Positions 7,669-15,910 of a stretch of 64,000 nucleotides of DNA are shown piece by piece (the stretch's first letter is position 1; the number at the start of each line of letters is the position of its first letter). The position numbers and the translations under genes are program-made. The notes beneath the pieces were generated by a model. It searched no databases, was not told the origin of the DNA, and worked only from the letters and a program-made list of their open reading frames with translations. Source of the stretch: Bradyrhizobium sp. WBAH42 (GTDB taxonomy: Bacteria; Pseudomonadota; Alphaproteobacteria; Rhizobiales; Xanthobacteraceae); assembly GCF_024585265.1 (NCBI RefSeq), contig NZ_CP036533.1, forward strand, positions 2,303,001 through 2,367,000, given 5' to 3'.

Positions 7669-8792
7669 AGCCAAAGCTCTCCCCGCTCGCGCGCGGGCTG
7701 CTCGCCTGCAGCGCAGTTCTTCTCGTCGTCGGTGTGGCCGATGCCGCGCTTCATGATGTCCTCGCGCAAAATCCGTTCGGCGCGCCGAAGCCGGCGCAAG
7801 CACCCGAGCCCGAGGCCAGCGGGGTCATCGGCTGGCTCTTGGCAAAACAGTCGGAATTCTATCGCCAGATGTCGGTGACCATCCGTGCCGCAAAATCCGA
7901 CGGCTCGGCGGTGTGGACGCTGCTCTTCATCTCGTTCGCCTACGGCATCTTCCATGCCGCCGGTCCCGGCCATGGCAAGGCGGTGATCGCCTCCTATCTG
8001 GTCGCCAACCGCGAGACGGCGCGGCGCGGGATCGCGCTGTCCTTTGCCTCGGCCCTGATGCAGTCGCTGGTCGCGATCCTCATCGTCGGCATTTCGGCCT
8101 GGGTGCTGAATGCGACGGCCAAGACCATGTGCAAGGCGGAAGGCGTGATCGAGATCGGGAGCTACGCCCTGATCGCGCTGTTCGGCCTGCGCCTGGTCTG
8201 GGTCAAGGGCGGCGCGTTCATCCGCGCACTTCAGGCCGCCCAACCGGTGCCGGTGATGGCGGGCGTGCCGCACGACCATGGTCACGGCCATCACCATCAT
8301 CACGATGCGCATGACCATCATGAGCACGATCATCATCACGACGGTCATGCCCATGCCCATCCCCATGCCCATGTCCATCACGGGCACGATCACGTCCATG
8401 ACGAGCACTGCGGGCATTCCCACGGCCCCACCCCGAGCGAACTCGCCGGCCCCGGCGGCTGGCGGCGCGGCCTCGCGGCGATCCTGACCGTCGGCATCCG
8501 CCCCTGCTCGGGCGCGATCCTGGTCCTGGTGTTCGCGCTCGCCCAGGGCCTGTTCTGGGCCGGCATCGCCGCCACCTTCCTGATGGGATTGGGCACCGCG
8601 ATCACGGTGGCGGCCATCGCTGTTATCGCCGTCTCCGCCAAGGACATCGCCGCCCGTCTCAGCGCCGGCCGCGACGGCGGTGGCGCGCTGTTCATGCGCG
8701 GCATCGAGTTCGGCGCCGCGGGCCTGGTCCTGCTGTTCGGCGTCGGCCTCCTGTTCGGCTACATCGCCGCCGAACGGACCACGTGTTTTTGA
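7665..8792 (+). CDS. NicO/RcnA-type nickel/cobalt efflux protein with a very His-rich loop
   Basis: An inner-membrane metal exporter of about 375 residues. It has an N-terminal hydrophobic segment, several transmembrane helices, the conserved HAAGPGHGKAVIASYL motif, and after the loop the GIRPCSGAILVLVFAL motif, both diagnostic of the NicO superfamily. Between them (bases about 8269-8425) lies a loop with 28 histidines in 51 residues, expected to face a metal-rich compartment and to sense or buffer Ni/Co. The start is most likely TTG at 7665, overlapping the DUF1007 stop. A TTG two codons upstream is an alternative. Substrate preference (Ni, Co or both) cannot be read from the sequence. The loop includes short CATGCC-like tandem repeats, which may vary in number between strains. 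Confidence 0.9.
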   Translation: MKPKLSPLARGLLACSAVLLVVGVADAALHDVLAQNPFGAPKPAQAPEPEASGVIGWLLAKQSEFYRQMSVTIRAAKSDGSAVWTLLFISFAYGIFHAAGPGHGKAVIASYLVANRETARRGIALSFASALMQSLVAILIVGISAWVLNATAKTMCKAEGVIEIGSYALIALFGLRLVWVKGGAFIRALQAAQPVPVMAGVPHDHGHGHHHHHDAHDHHEHDHHHDGHAHAHPHAHVHHGHDHVHDEHCGHSHGPTPSELAGPGGWRRGLAAILTVGIRPCSGAILVLVFALAQGLFWAGIAATFLMGLGTAITVAAIAVIAVSAKDIAARLSAGRDGGGALFMRGIEFGAAGLVLLFGVGLLFGYIAAERTTCF

Positions 8793-8847
8793 GGGTGCAT
8801 CTGCACTTCTCGGCGCTAATTGGGCAAAGACGGTCGAGCGCCAGCTC

Positions 8848-8934
8848 CGTCATTGCGAGCGCAGCGAAGCAATCCAGAATGTCTCCGCGGCGGCAATCTG
8901 GATTGCTTCGTCGCAAGGGCTCCTCGCCATGACG
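8848..8934. repeat. Family A dispersed palindromic repeat, copy 1
   Basis: An imperfect inverted repeat. Its left arm begins CGTCATTGCGAGCGCAGCG and its right arm ends with a degraded CTCCTCGCCATGACG. Inside are the paired AAGCAATCCAGA and TCTGGATTGCTTCG arms around a short central loop. It lies between the NicO and thioesterase genes. Six more copies occur in this window. Confidence 0.9.
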
Positions 8935-8963
8935 AGCCTGAAATATCTTGGTCGGGAGACTCC

Positions 8964-9401
8964 ATGTCGCGCGAGCAATTCTGGTTCTTCCATCCGTTCC
9001 GGGTGCGCTATTCCGAGATCGACGGCCAGGGCGTCGTCTTCAACGCGCATTATTTGACCTATTTCGATACCACCATCACCGAATATTTCCGTGCGCTGGG
9101 CTTTGACCAATATGCGGATGCGCAGACGAGCGGCATCGATTTCCACGTCGTCAAATCGCTGATCGAGTACAAGGCGCCGGTGCGGTTCGACTGGGAGCTC
9201 GACGTCGGCTCGCGCGTGGCGCGGATCGGCAATTCGAGCCTCGTCTTCGAGCTCGCCATCTTCCGGAAGGGTGGCGCCGACGCGCTGGTGACCGGCGAGA
9301 TCGTGTGGGTCTACACGGACCAGAAGACCCATCGTCCGGTCACGATCCCCGCATCGATGCGGGCGCTGATCGCGACGCGCGAGCGGCACCTCTCGACGTG
9401 A
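8964..9401 (+). CDS. Acyl-CoA thioesterase, 4-hydroxybenzoyl-CoA thioesterase (hotdog) family
   Basis: A 145-residue single hotdog-fold protein expected to hydrolyse an acyl- or aryl-CoA thioester in the cytoplasm. The family signature is clear: FRVRYSEIDGQGVVFNAHYLTYFD holds the catalytic Asp in SEIDGQGVVFN, and the long helix ITEYFRALG follows. The end VWVYTDQKTHRPVTIP matches the standard closing strand. The start ATG at 8964 is preceded by GGGAG. The frame is open upstream through the repeat, but those residues are translation of repeat sequence and are rejected. The gene stands alone between a repeat and the convergent MAPEG gene. The natural substrate cannot be stated. Confidence 0.88.
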   Translation: MSREQFWFFHPFRVRYSEIDGQGVVFNAHYLTYFDTTITEYFRALGFDQYADAQTSGIDFHVVKSLIEYKAPVRFDWELDVGSRVARIGNSSLVFELAIFRKGGADALVTGEIVWVYTDQKTHRPVTIPASMRALIATRERHLST

Positions 9402-9408
9402 AGCCGCC

Positions 9409-9807
9409 TCACACTGGCAGAAACCGCTTCAACGCCGGCATGAAGAAGATCCCGAGATTGATCGCAAAGCCGATGCTCCAGAGGATCGAGCGCAGCGTCG
9501 GGCGATTGCCGAGATAGGTCAGCACATAGGCGATCCGGACGATCAGGAACAGCGCCGCGAGCTCGTCGATCAGCCGCTGCGGCGATTCCCTGTATTCGGC
9601 GAGCAGCACCGCGAACGCGAAGAACGGAAACGTCTCGATGCCGTTCTGGTGCGCGCCGAGCGCGCGTTGCGAGAGGGCGTCCTCGTAGAAGGCGGGATCG
9701 CGCGGCCGGGAATTGTCGAAGCGGCGAAACCTGATCCATTTGACCGAGGCGATCGTAGACAGATAGAGCAGCAGCGCCCCGAAGACACACCATTCCGCGA
9801 GCGTCAT
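9409..9807 (-). CDS. MAPEG family membrane protein
   Basis: A 132-residue protein with about four hydrophobic helices and the MAPEG-family pattern RALGAHQNGIETFPFFAFAVLLAE, followed by RIAYVLTYLGNRPTLRSILWSIGF. Eukaryotic members include microsomal glutathione S-transferase; bacterial members of this short type are mostly of unknown activity, possibly glutathione-dependent detoxification of lipophilic compounds. It is convergent with the thioesterase (7 bp between stops) and divergent from ferrochelatase, with an 80-bp shared gap. The start ATG at 9807 gives the normal family length. Confidence 0.87.
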   Translation of the reverse strand: MTLAEWCVFGALLLYLSTIASVKWIRFRRFDNSRPRDPAFYEDALSQRALGAHQNGIETFPFFAFAVLLAEYRESPQRLIDELAALFLIVRIAYVLTYLGNRPTLRSILWSIGFAINLGIFFMPALKRFLPV

Positions 9808-9887
9808 CGTCCCTCCCCCTTGGGTGCGACCCTAGCGAACCCCGGCTCATCTTGACAAGTTCGGACCAACGCGCGACCCAACCAGCC

Positions 9888-10925
9888 ATGAACAGCGTCG
9901 TCCCCCTCGAGACTGCGAAACCGGCCACCCGATCCGCCCTGCCGAGGGTCGGCGTGCTCCTGATCAATCTCGGAACGCCTGATACGGCCGATGCCCCCGG
10001 CGTGCGGGTCTACCTCAAGGAGTTCCTCAGCGACGCCCGCGTCATCGAGGACCAGGGCCTGATCTGGAAGCTGGTGCTGAACGGGATCATCCTGCGCAGC
10101 CGTCCCCGTACCAAGGCGCTCGACTACCAGAAGATCTGGAACAATGATCGGAACGAGTCGCCGCTGAAAACCATCACGCGGTCGCAACGCGACAAGCTCG
10201 CAGCCGCCTTGTCCGACCGCGACAACGTCGTTGTCGATTGGGCGATGCGCTACGGCAATCCGTCGATCAAGTCGGGCATCGACGCGCTGATCGCGAAAGG
10301 CTGCGAGCGCATCCTGGCCGTCCCCCTCTATCCGCAATATTCGGCCTCGACCTCGGCGACGGTCTGCGACGAAGTGTTCCGGGTGCTCGCGCAGCTGCGC
10401 AACCAGCCGACGCTGCGGATCACGCCGCCCTATTACGTGGACGAAGCCTATATCGAGGCGCTCGCCGTCTCGATCGAGGGGCATCTGGCGACGCTGTCGT
10501 TCAAGCCGGAGCTGATCGTGGCGTCATTCCACGGCATGCCGAAAGCCTATGTCGACAAGGGCGATCCCTATCAGCAGCACTGCATCGCGACGACCGAGGC
10601 GCTGCGCCGCCGGCTCGGCATGGACGAGACGAAGCTGCTGCTGACCTTCCAGTCGCGCTTCGGCAACGACGAGTGGCTGCAGCCCTATACTGACAAGACC
10701 ATGGAGCGGCTCGCCAAGGAAGGCGTGCGCCGCATCGCGGTGGTGACGCCGGGCTTTTCCGCCGACTGCCTGGAGACGCTGGAGGAGATCGCGCAGGAGA
10801 ACGCCGAGATCTTCAAGCACAATGGCGGCGAGCAGTTTTCCGCGATCCCCTGCCTCAACGACAGCGGACCGGGCATGGACGTGATCCGCACCCTGGTGCT
10901 GCGCGAGCTTCAGGGCTGGATCTGA
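9888..10925 (+). CDS. hemH: Ferrochelatase
   Basis: Inserts Fe2+ into protoporphyrin IX, the last step of haem synthesis, at the inner face of the membrane. From the ATG at 9888 the protein has 345 residues, the normal size. LLINLGTPD opens the fold. The catalytic His is about residue 215 in ASFHGMPKAYVDKGDPY, and the acidic partner lies in the PGFSADCLETLEEI segment near residue 296. A TTG start at 9852 would add 12 residues and has no better ribosome site. The gene stands alone. Convincing FNR/FixK or Irr boxes are not visible in the short upstream gap. Confidence 0.96.
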   Translation: MNSVVPLETAKPATRSALPRVGVLLINLGTPDTADAPGVRVYLKEFLSDARVIEDQGLIWKLVLNGIILRSRPRTKALDYQKIWNNDRNESPLKTITRSQRDKLAAALSDRDNVVVDWAMRYGNPSIKSGIDALIAKGCERILAVPLYPQYSASTSATVCDEVFRVLAQLRNQPTLRITPPYYVDEAYIEALAVSIEGHLATLSFKPELIVASFHGMPKAYVDKGDPYQQHCIATTEALRRRLGMDETKLLLTFQSRFGNDEWLQPYTDKTMERLAKEGVRRIAVVTPGFSADCLETLEEIAQENAEIFKHNGGEQFSAIPCLNDSGPGMDVIRTLVLRELQGWI

Positions 10926-10935
10926 TGGGTGTCCC

Positions 10936-11913
10936 ATGAACCGCCGCCGGTGCCTGGCGCTTCTTGGAATGCTCACAGCGCTGCCGGGCCCGACCCTGGC
11001 GCAGCAGCCGAACGCGATACGGCGGCTCGGCGTGCTCTCGGTCACGGCTGCCGATGATGCGATCGGCCGGACGCGCAGCATGGTCCTGGTCGAAGCGCTC
11101 GCCGGCCAGGGCTGGAAGGAGCGCGACAATCTCAAGGTTGATTGGCGCAGCGGCGGCGGCAATCGTGACCGCATCGCGCAGCTCGCCGACGAGCTGATCG
11201 CGCTCAAGCCCGACATCCTGCTTGCGGTCGGCACACCCTCGGTCGAAGAGCTGCGCCGGCGCACCACGACGATCCCGATCGTGTTCGCCGTCGTCACCGA
11301 TCCCGTCAGCCAGGGCTTTGTCGAAAACCTCGCGCATCCCGGCGGCAACCTCACCGGCTTTACCGACTACGACGGTCCGCTCGCCGGCAAATGGCTGGAG
11401 ATGCTGACGCAGGTCACGCCAAAGGTGTCTCGCGTTGCGATCGTCTACAATCCCGCCACCGCGCCGTTCGCGCCCCTGATGCTGCGCACCATCGAGGACG
11501 CCGGCCGCGCGCTTCATATGACGATCGAGCCCGCGCCGGTACATGACACGGCCTCGATCGCGGCGCTGGCCTCGCGCAAGGCCGATGGGCTGCTGGTCCT
11601 GCCGGATTTCTTCACCATGGCCAACCGCGCGCAGCTTCTGGCCGCCGTTGCACAGGCGCGCGTGCCCGCGGTGTTCTGGAGCCGCACCTTCGTCGACGAA
11701 GGTGGGCTGATGTCCTACAGCACCGACAGCGCCGAGCAGCTCCGCCGCGCTGCGGGCTACATCGATCGGATCCTGAAGGGCGCACGGCCGGCCGATCTCC
11801 CGGTGCAAAATCCCACCAAGTTCGAGCTTGCGGTCAACCTGAAGACGGCCAAGGCGCTTGGCGTCACGCTTGCCCCGGGCCTGCTCGCAATCGCGAACGA
11901 CGTCATCGAATAG
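10936..11913 (+). CDS. Orphan ABC transporter substrate-binding protein (ABC_sub_bind/TrpX-like)
   Basis: A 325-residue exported binding protein. Residues 1-22 form a signal peptide ending TLAQQ. The mature protein follows the ABC_sub_bind pattern: IRRLGVLSV, GWKERDNLKVDWRS, IPIVFAVVTDPVSQGFVENLAHPGGNLTG and the closing LKTAKALGVTLAPGLLAIANDVIE. This family binds small ligands (tryptophan or tyrosine in studied cases) and is greatly expanded in Bradyrhizobium and related soil bacteria. No permease or ATPase gene adjoins it, so it may share a transporter encoded elsewhere. It begins 11 bp after the hemH stop, on the same strand, so read-through expression with hemH is possible. The ligand is unknown. 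Confidence 0.88.
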   Translation: MNRRRCLALLGMLTALPGPTLAQQPNAIRRLGVLSVTAADDAIGRTRSMVLVEALAGQGWKERDNLKVDWRSGGGNRDRIAQLADELIALKPDILLAVGTPSVEELRRRTTTIPIVFAVVTDPVSQGFVENLAHPGGNLTGFTDYDGPLAGKWLEMLTQVTPKVSRVAIVYNPATAPFAPLMLRTIEDAGRALHMTIEPAPVHDTASIAALASRKADGLLVLPDFFTMANRAQLLAAVAQARVPAVFWSRTFVDEGGLMSYSTDSAEQLRRAAGYIDRILKGARPADLPVQNPTKFELAVNLKTAKALGVTLAPGLLAIANDVIE

Positions 11914-12142
11914 AGCCCGTCGTGACGGCGCAGGTCCTAACGTTCGCCGCTAGGTCTGCGCCCGCGCTCTTTCAAGAACCTGTCGCAAATACATATCGTG
12001 ACCGTTCTCTTGCTGTGCGTCTTGTGTGGAATTGCGCCGGTACCGACGTTACTTGCGACCGCTGAACCGGTAGGATCGTGATCCCGACCAATGACAGCGC
12101 GGGAAAGGGCTTTCCCGGCGTCTTGCCCGCCTTGGAGGAGAA

Positions 12143-13141
12143 ATGAGCGGCTTCGACATTTTCGCGATCGTTCTGGTGTTGCTCGTCATCGTCACGCTGG
12201 TCGCCGGCGTGAAGACGGTGCCGCAGGGCTATGACTGGACCATCGAGCGGTTCGGCAAATACACCCAGACGCTGAGCCCCGGGCTCAATCTGATCGTGCC
12301 CTATTTCGATCGCGTCGGGCGCAAGATCAACATGATGGAGCAGGTGATCGACATTCCCGAGCAGGAGGTGATCACCAAGGACAACGCCACCGTGACGGTG
12401 GACGGCGTCGCCTTCTTCCAGGTGTTCGATGCCGCCAAGGCGAGCTACGAGGTCGCCAACCTGAACCAGGCGATCACGGTGCTCACAATGACCAACATTC
12501 GCTCGGTGATGGGCTCGATGGACCTCGACCAGGTGCTGTCGCACCGCGATGAGATCAACGAGCGCCTGCTCCGCGTGGTCGATGCCGCGGTCTCGCCCTG
12601 GGGCGTCAAGGTCAACCGCATCGAGATCAAGGACATCGTGCCGCCCGCTGACCTCGTCGAAGCCATGGGTCGGCAGATGAAGGCCGAGCGCGTCAAGCGC
12701 GCCGACATTCTCGCCGCCGAAGGCCAGCGCCAGTCCGAGATCCTGCGCGCCGAGGGCGCCAAGCAGGGCCAGATCCTCCAGGCCGAAGGCCGCCGCGAGG
12801 CCGCCTTCCGCGACGCCGAGGCGCGCGAGCGTCTCGCCGAGGCCGAAGCCAAGGCGACTCAAGTGGTGTCGGAAGCCATCTCCAAGGGCGACGTCGCCGC
12901 GTTGAACTATTTCATCGCCGACAAATATATCAAGGCGTTCGGCCAGTTCGCCGACGCACCGAACCAGAAGATCATCATGCTGCCGGTGGAAGCCGTGAGC
13001 ATGCTTGGCTCGCTCGCCGGTATCGGCGAGATCGCCAAGGCGACGTTCGGCGAGAGTGCCGCATCCGCAGCCGCTGCCGCGCGCCGCGGCGGATCGGTCC
13101 CGTCGTCGGGCCCGACCCCGCCCGCAGTGCCGCCGCAGTAA
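12143..13141 (+). CDS. SPFH/band-7 membrane protein (stomatin-like, QmcA type)
   Basis: A 332-residue membrane-anchored scaffold protein. Residues 5-26 are a single N-terminal transmembrane segment. The band-7 domain follows with VPQGYDWTIERFGKYTQTLSPGLNLIVPYFD, then a long Ala/Glu/Arg-rich coiled coil (AEGQRQSEILRAEGAKQGQI and onward), ending in a Gly/Ser/Pro-rich tail. Such proteins form large ring oligomers and act with proteases or organise membrane microdomains. The next gene encodes an NfeD-like protein, the standard partner, 25 bp downstream. A GGAGGAG ribosome site precedes the ATG. The 229 bp upstream of the gene hold no other feature that I can support. Confidence 0.92.
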   Translation: MSGFDIFAIVLVLLVIVTLVAGVKTVPQGYDWTIERFGKYTQTLSPGLNLIVPYFDRVGRKINMMEQVIDIPEQEVITKDNATVTVDGVAFFQVFDAAKASYEVANLNQAITVLTMTNIRSVMGSMDLDQVLSHRDEINERLLRVVDAAVSPWGVKVNRIEIKDIVPPADLVEAMGRQMKAERVKRADILAAEGQRQSEILRAEGAKQGQILQAEGRREAAFRDAEARERLAEAEAKATQVVSEAISKGDVAALNYFIADKYIKAFGQFADAPNQKIIMLPVEAVSMLGSLAGIGEIAKATFGESAASAAAAARRGGSVPSSGPTPPAVPPQ

Positions 13142-13166
13142 CGGGGTATTTTACAGAGGTCGTGTC

Positions 13167-13610
13167 ATGACCGACATGTTCGTATCGCTCGGCAACTGGA
13201 ATTGGCTGATTTTCGGCTTCATCCTGATGGCGCTGGAGGTGCTGGCGCCGGGCATCTTCCTGTTCTGGCTCGGGCTGGCTGCGCTGCTGGTCGGCCTGAT
13301 CTCGTTCGCGGCTGCCATCTCCTGGCAGATCCAGCTCGTGATGTTCGCGATCTTTGCCGCCGCTGCCGTGCCGGTCTGGCGCCACCTCGCCAAGCCGAAG
13401 CCGGATGCGAGCGCCAGCCCGTTCCTCAACAAGCGCACCGAAGCCTTGCTCGGCCGTGAGTTCACGCTGGAGAAGCCGATCATCGACGGTTCGGGCACGG
13501 TGCGGATCGGCGACACCGTCTGGCGTGTCGCAGGGCCGGATACGCCCGCCGGCACGCGGGTGAAAGTGGTGCAGGTCGACGGCGCGAATCTGACCGTGGC
13601 GGCGGCTTAA
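13167..13610 (+). CDS. NfeD family membrane protein
   Basis: A 147-residue protein with three hydrophobic helices (about residues 12-35, 37-55 and 58-72) followed by a soluble OB-fold domain: LLGREFTLEKPIIDGSGTVRIGDTVWRVAGPD. This is the short NfeD type that lacks the protease domain and works with SPFH proteins. It follows the SPFH gene closely on the same strand, and the two almost certainly form an operon. Its exact role, possibly stabilising SPFH assemblies in the membrane, is inferred from the family. The start at 13167 excludes an upstream open extension that runs antisense to nothing useful and lacks NfeD similarity. Confidence 0.92.
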   Translation: MTDMFVSLGNWNWLIFGFILMALEVLAPGIFLFWLGLAALLVGLISFAAAISWQIQLVMFAIFAAAAVPVWRHLAKPKPDASASPFLNKRTEALLGREFTLEKPIIDGSGTVRIGDTVWRVAGPDTPAGTRVKVVQVDGANLTVAAA

Positions 13611-13614
13611 CCGC

Positions 13615-13701
13615 CGTCATTGCGAGGAGCCCTTGCGACGAAGCAATCCAGAATCTTTCCGCGGCGGCAGTCTGGATTGCTTCGCTTCGCTCGCAATGAC
13701 G
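13615..13701. repeat. Family A dispersed palindromic repeat, copy 2
   Basis: Starts CGTCATTGCGAGGAGCCC and ends CTCGCAATGACG, with the AAGCAATCCAGA/TCTGGATTGCTTCGC inner arms. The left arm carries the GGAGCCCTTGCGACG variant. It sits 5 bp after the nfeD stop, between convergent nfeD and HxlR genes, where a transcript hairpin could act as a terminator or 3' stabiliser. Confidence 0.9.
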
Positions 13702-13727
13702 AGTTTGTTGAGACGGCGTCGCCGGAC

Positions 13728-14066
13728 TTAGGCGCCGTTCTTGTTGCGCCATTTCTCCGCAAACCTGTGCAGCGGCATGAACGTCTCGCACAACTCCCGG
13801 CCCAGCGGCGTCAGTCCGTAACCTCCACCGGCACCCAGCTCTACGAAGCCCGCCTCGCGCAGCTCGGTCAGCCGTGCCTGCAGCACCGTGGGCGAGGCCT
13901 CGTCGCAGGCGCTGCGCAGGGCGCGCGAGGTGAGGGGCTCTTCGCGCAACTCCCACAGGATCCGCAAGGCCCAGCGGCGGCCGAGCAGGTCGAGCAAAGC
14001 CATGATCGGCCGCCCGGTGCGCGAGCCGCGGACGCTGCGTGTCGTCGAGCCGGCCTGTTTCGCCAT
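13728..14066 (-). CDS. HxlR-family winged-helix transcriptional regulator
   Basis: A 112-residue DNA-binding protein. The HxlR pattern is clear: ALLDLLGRRWALRILWELRE, then FVELGAGGGYGLTPLGRELCE, with the winged helix at about residues 20-95. Many HxlR sensors carry a reactive Cys just before the first helix (CPVERAL-like). Here that position reads GRPIMALLDLLG and has no Cys, so redox or electrophile sensing through that residue is unlikely. The gene is divergent from a carboxymuconolactone-decarboxylase gene, and two 17-bp palindromes lie between them. By analogy with such pairs it probably represses both genes, but this is inferred. The effector is unknown. Confidence 0.9.
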   Translation of the reverse strand: MAKQAGSTTRSVRGSRTGRPIMALLDLLGRRWALRILWELREEPLTSRALRSACDEASPTVLQARLTELREAGFVELGAGGGYGLTPLGRELCETFMPLHRFAEKWRNKNGA

Positions 14067-14084
14067 CGTCGCCTCTTGCGTTGT

Positions 14085-14125
14085 GCTACAAATAATGTAG
14101 CGTATTGCTACGATAAATGTAGCAA
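14085..14125. promoter_or_regulatory. Double operator between HxlR regulator and CMD-family gene
   Basis: Two palindromes sit side by side: GCTACA-N5-TGTAGC at 14085-14101, and TTGCTAC-N7-GTAGCAA at 14105-14125 (17-bp core 14107-14123). They share GCTAC/GTAGC half-sites, and their centres are 22 bp apart, about two helical turns. The pair starts 19 bp from the regulator's start codon and ends 13 bp before the target's start codon. Confidence 0.72.
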
Positions 14126-14137
14126 TGGAAATCGCTC

Positions 14138-14689
14138 ATGTCCCAGGCCTCACCGCGCATCGCCCCGCTCTCGCCGCCTTATCCCCCGGAAATCCAGGCG
14201 CAGTTCGACCGCATCATGCGCGGTGCGCCGCCGCTGGTGCTGTTCCGGGTGATGGCGGGCCATGGCCGGCCCTGGGACAAGTTTCGCGCCGGCGGGCTGC
14301 TTGATCCGGGGCCGCTCTCGCTGCGCCAGCGCGAGATCGTCATCGACCGCACCTGTGCGCTGAACGGATGCGAATACGAATGGGGCGTGCATGTCGCGAT
14401 CTTTGCAGGGCCGGCGAAGCTCACCGCGGAGGAGGTGCATGCGACGGTGCTGGGTGATGCGGCGTCGGCCTGCTGGTCGCCGGCCGAGCGGGCGCTGATC
14501 GCAGCCGTGGACGCGCTGCATCATCGCGCGACACTTACGGACGAGGAGTTCGCGGCGCTCTCCGCGCATTACGACGAGGCGCAGATCCTGGAGATCATGC
14601 TGTTGTGCGGCTTCTATCGCACGGTGTCGTATCTGGCGAACGGGCTGCGCTTGCCGCTGGAGGAGAACGCGGCGCGGTTTCCGGCGTAG
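14138..14689 (+). CDS. Carboxymuconolactone decarboxylase (CMD)-family protein
   Basis: A 183-residue protein of the AhpD/CMD fold. The core pattern is visible: LSLRQREIVIDRTCALNGCEYEWGVHVAIF, where the C-x4-C-EYEW-xx-H arrangement differs from the CxxC thiol pair of true AhpD. It more resembles the decarboxylase-like branch, with one of the two cysteines at the position often Gly or Ala. A long helix (EILEIMLLCGFYRTVSYLANGL) closes the domain. The protein may detoxify a peroxide, quinone or lactone, but the reaction cannot be assigned. It is divergent from an HxlR regulator, with two operators directly upstream of its start, so it is very likely inducible. Confidence 0.85.
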   Translation: MSQASPRIAPLSPPYPPEIQAQFDRIMRGAPPLVLFRVMAGHGRPWDKFRAGGLLDPGPLSLRQREIVIDRTCALNGCEYEWGVHVAIFAGPAKLTAEEVHATVLGDAASACWSPAERALIAAVDALHHRATLTDEEFAALSAHYDEAQILEIMLLCGFYRTVSYLANGLRLPLEENAARFPA

Positions 14690-14699
14690 GTCTCTCCAC

Positions 14700-14786
14700 C
14701 GTCATTGCGAGGAGCCCTTGCGACGAAGCAATCCAGACTGTCTCCGCGGAGGCAGTCTGGATTGCTTCGCTGCGCTCGCAATGACG
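14700..14786. repeat. Family A dispersed palindromic repeat, copy 3
   Basis: Nearly identical to copy 2, with the same GGAGCCCTTGCGACG left arm and a CGCTGCGCTCGCAATGACG right arm. It lies between the convergent CMD and kdsD genes. Confidence 0.9.
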
Positions 14787-14805
14787 AGGTGAGAGGGCGC
14801 AAACC

Positions 14806-15846
14806 CTACGCCACGCCCGCGCGCAGCAGATCGTGCAGGTGCACGATCCCCACCACCTTGTTCGCTTCCGTCACCAGCAGCGTGGTGATCTTGCGCGTGT
14901 TCAGCACCTCGATCATCTCGGTCGCGAGCATCGAGGGCGGAACGGACTTGGGCTGCTTGGTCATGATCTCGTCGACGGTCACCGTCAAAAGATCGGGCCG
15001 CATGTGGCGGCGCAGATCGCCGTCGGTGATGATGCCGACGGCCTCGCCCGCATCGTTGACGATGCAGACGCAGCCGAGCCCCTTGGCCGACATCTCGACC
15101 ACGGCTTCCGACATCTCGGTGCCGAGTGGCTTGAGCGGAATCTCCGCGCCGGTGCGCATGTAGTCGCGGACGAATTTCAACATCGCGCCGAGCTTGCCGC
15201 CCGGGTGGAAATGCGCGAATTCCAGCGCCGTGAAGCCGCGTCCCTCGAGCAGCGCGATCGCTAGCGCGTCGCCGATCGCGGCCTGCATCAGCGTCGACGT
15301 GGTCGGCGCCAGATTGTGCGGGCAGGCCTCGCGCGCCTTCGGCAGCTCGATGACGAGATCGGCGGCCTGGCCGAGCGACGACGAAGCGTTCGAAGTCACC
15401 GCGATCATGGGGATCGCGAAGCGCGCCGAATAGTTCACGAGGTTCTTCATCTCCGGCTGCTCGCCGGACCAGGACAGCGCCATGATGACGTCGTCGGACG
15501 TGATCATGCCGAGGTCGCCATGACCGGCTTCGGCGGCGTGCACGAAGAAGGCGGGCGTGCCGGTCGAGGCCAGGGTCGCCGCGATCTTGCGGCCCATATG
15601 GCCCGACTTGCCGAGGCCGGTGACGATGACGCGGCCCTTGGCGTTGCGGATCAGCTCGACCGCCTTGGCGAAGGGCTCGCCCAGCGGGCCGCGCAGCGCG
15701 GCGGCGAGCGCGTTGATGCCGCCGCTCTCCGTCTCCAGGGTGCGGAGCGCGGATTCGACGCTGTCAGGAATGGTGCCGGATGATTGGGTCATCAGCGGTT
15801 TCGAGCTCGGCATGGTGTGGTCCAGGGAGGAGGGGCGTTCGCCCAT
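14806..15846 (-). CDS. kdsD: Arabinose-5-phosphate isomerase (KpsF/GutQ family)
   Basis: Interconverts ribulose 5-phosphate and arabinose 5-phosphate, the first step towards KDO for lipopolysaccharide. An N-terminal SIS domain shows VIVTGLGKSGHMGRKIAATLASTGTPAFFVHAAEAGHGDLGMI, with the Ser-rich sugar-phosphate site ALSWSGEQPEMKN. Two CBS domains follow, GLGCVCIVNDAGEAVGIITDGDLRRHM and a second ending VVGIVHLHDLLRAGVA. The longest frame (346 residues) starts at 15846; ATGs at 15813 and 15792 would give 335 and 328 residues and are equally possible, because the conserved domain begins only after residue 40. It is divergent from the outer-membrane barrel gene. Confidence 0.93.
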   Translation of the reverse strand: MGERPSSLDHTMPSSKPLMTQSSGTIPDSVESALRTLETESGGINALAAALRGPLGEPFAKAVELIRNAKGRVIVTGLGKSGHMGRKIAATLASTGTPAFFVHAAEAGHGDLGMITSDDVIMALSWSGEQPEMKNLVNYSARFAIPMIAVTSNASSSLGQAADLVIELPKAREACPHNLAPTTSTLMQAAIGDALAIALLEGRGFTALEFAHFHPGGKLGAMLKFVRDYMRTGAEIPLKPLGTEMSEAVVEMSAKGLGCVCIVNDAGEAVGIITDGDLRRHMRPDLLTVTVDEIMTKQPKSVPPSMLATEMIEVLNTRKITTLLVTEANKVVGIVHLHDLLRAGVA

Positions 15847-15910
15847 TGGCGCCTGCTTAGCACGCCCCGATCAGCGAGGCGACGAGCGCCCGAGCGCCCT
15901 CAACGGGTCA

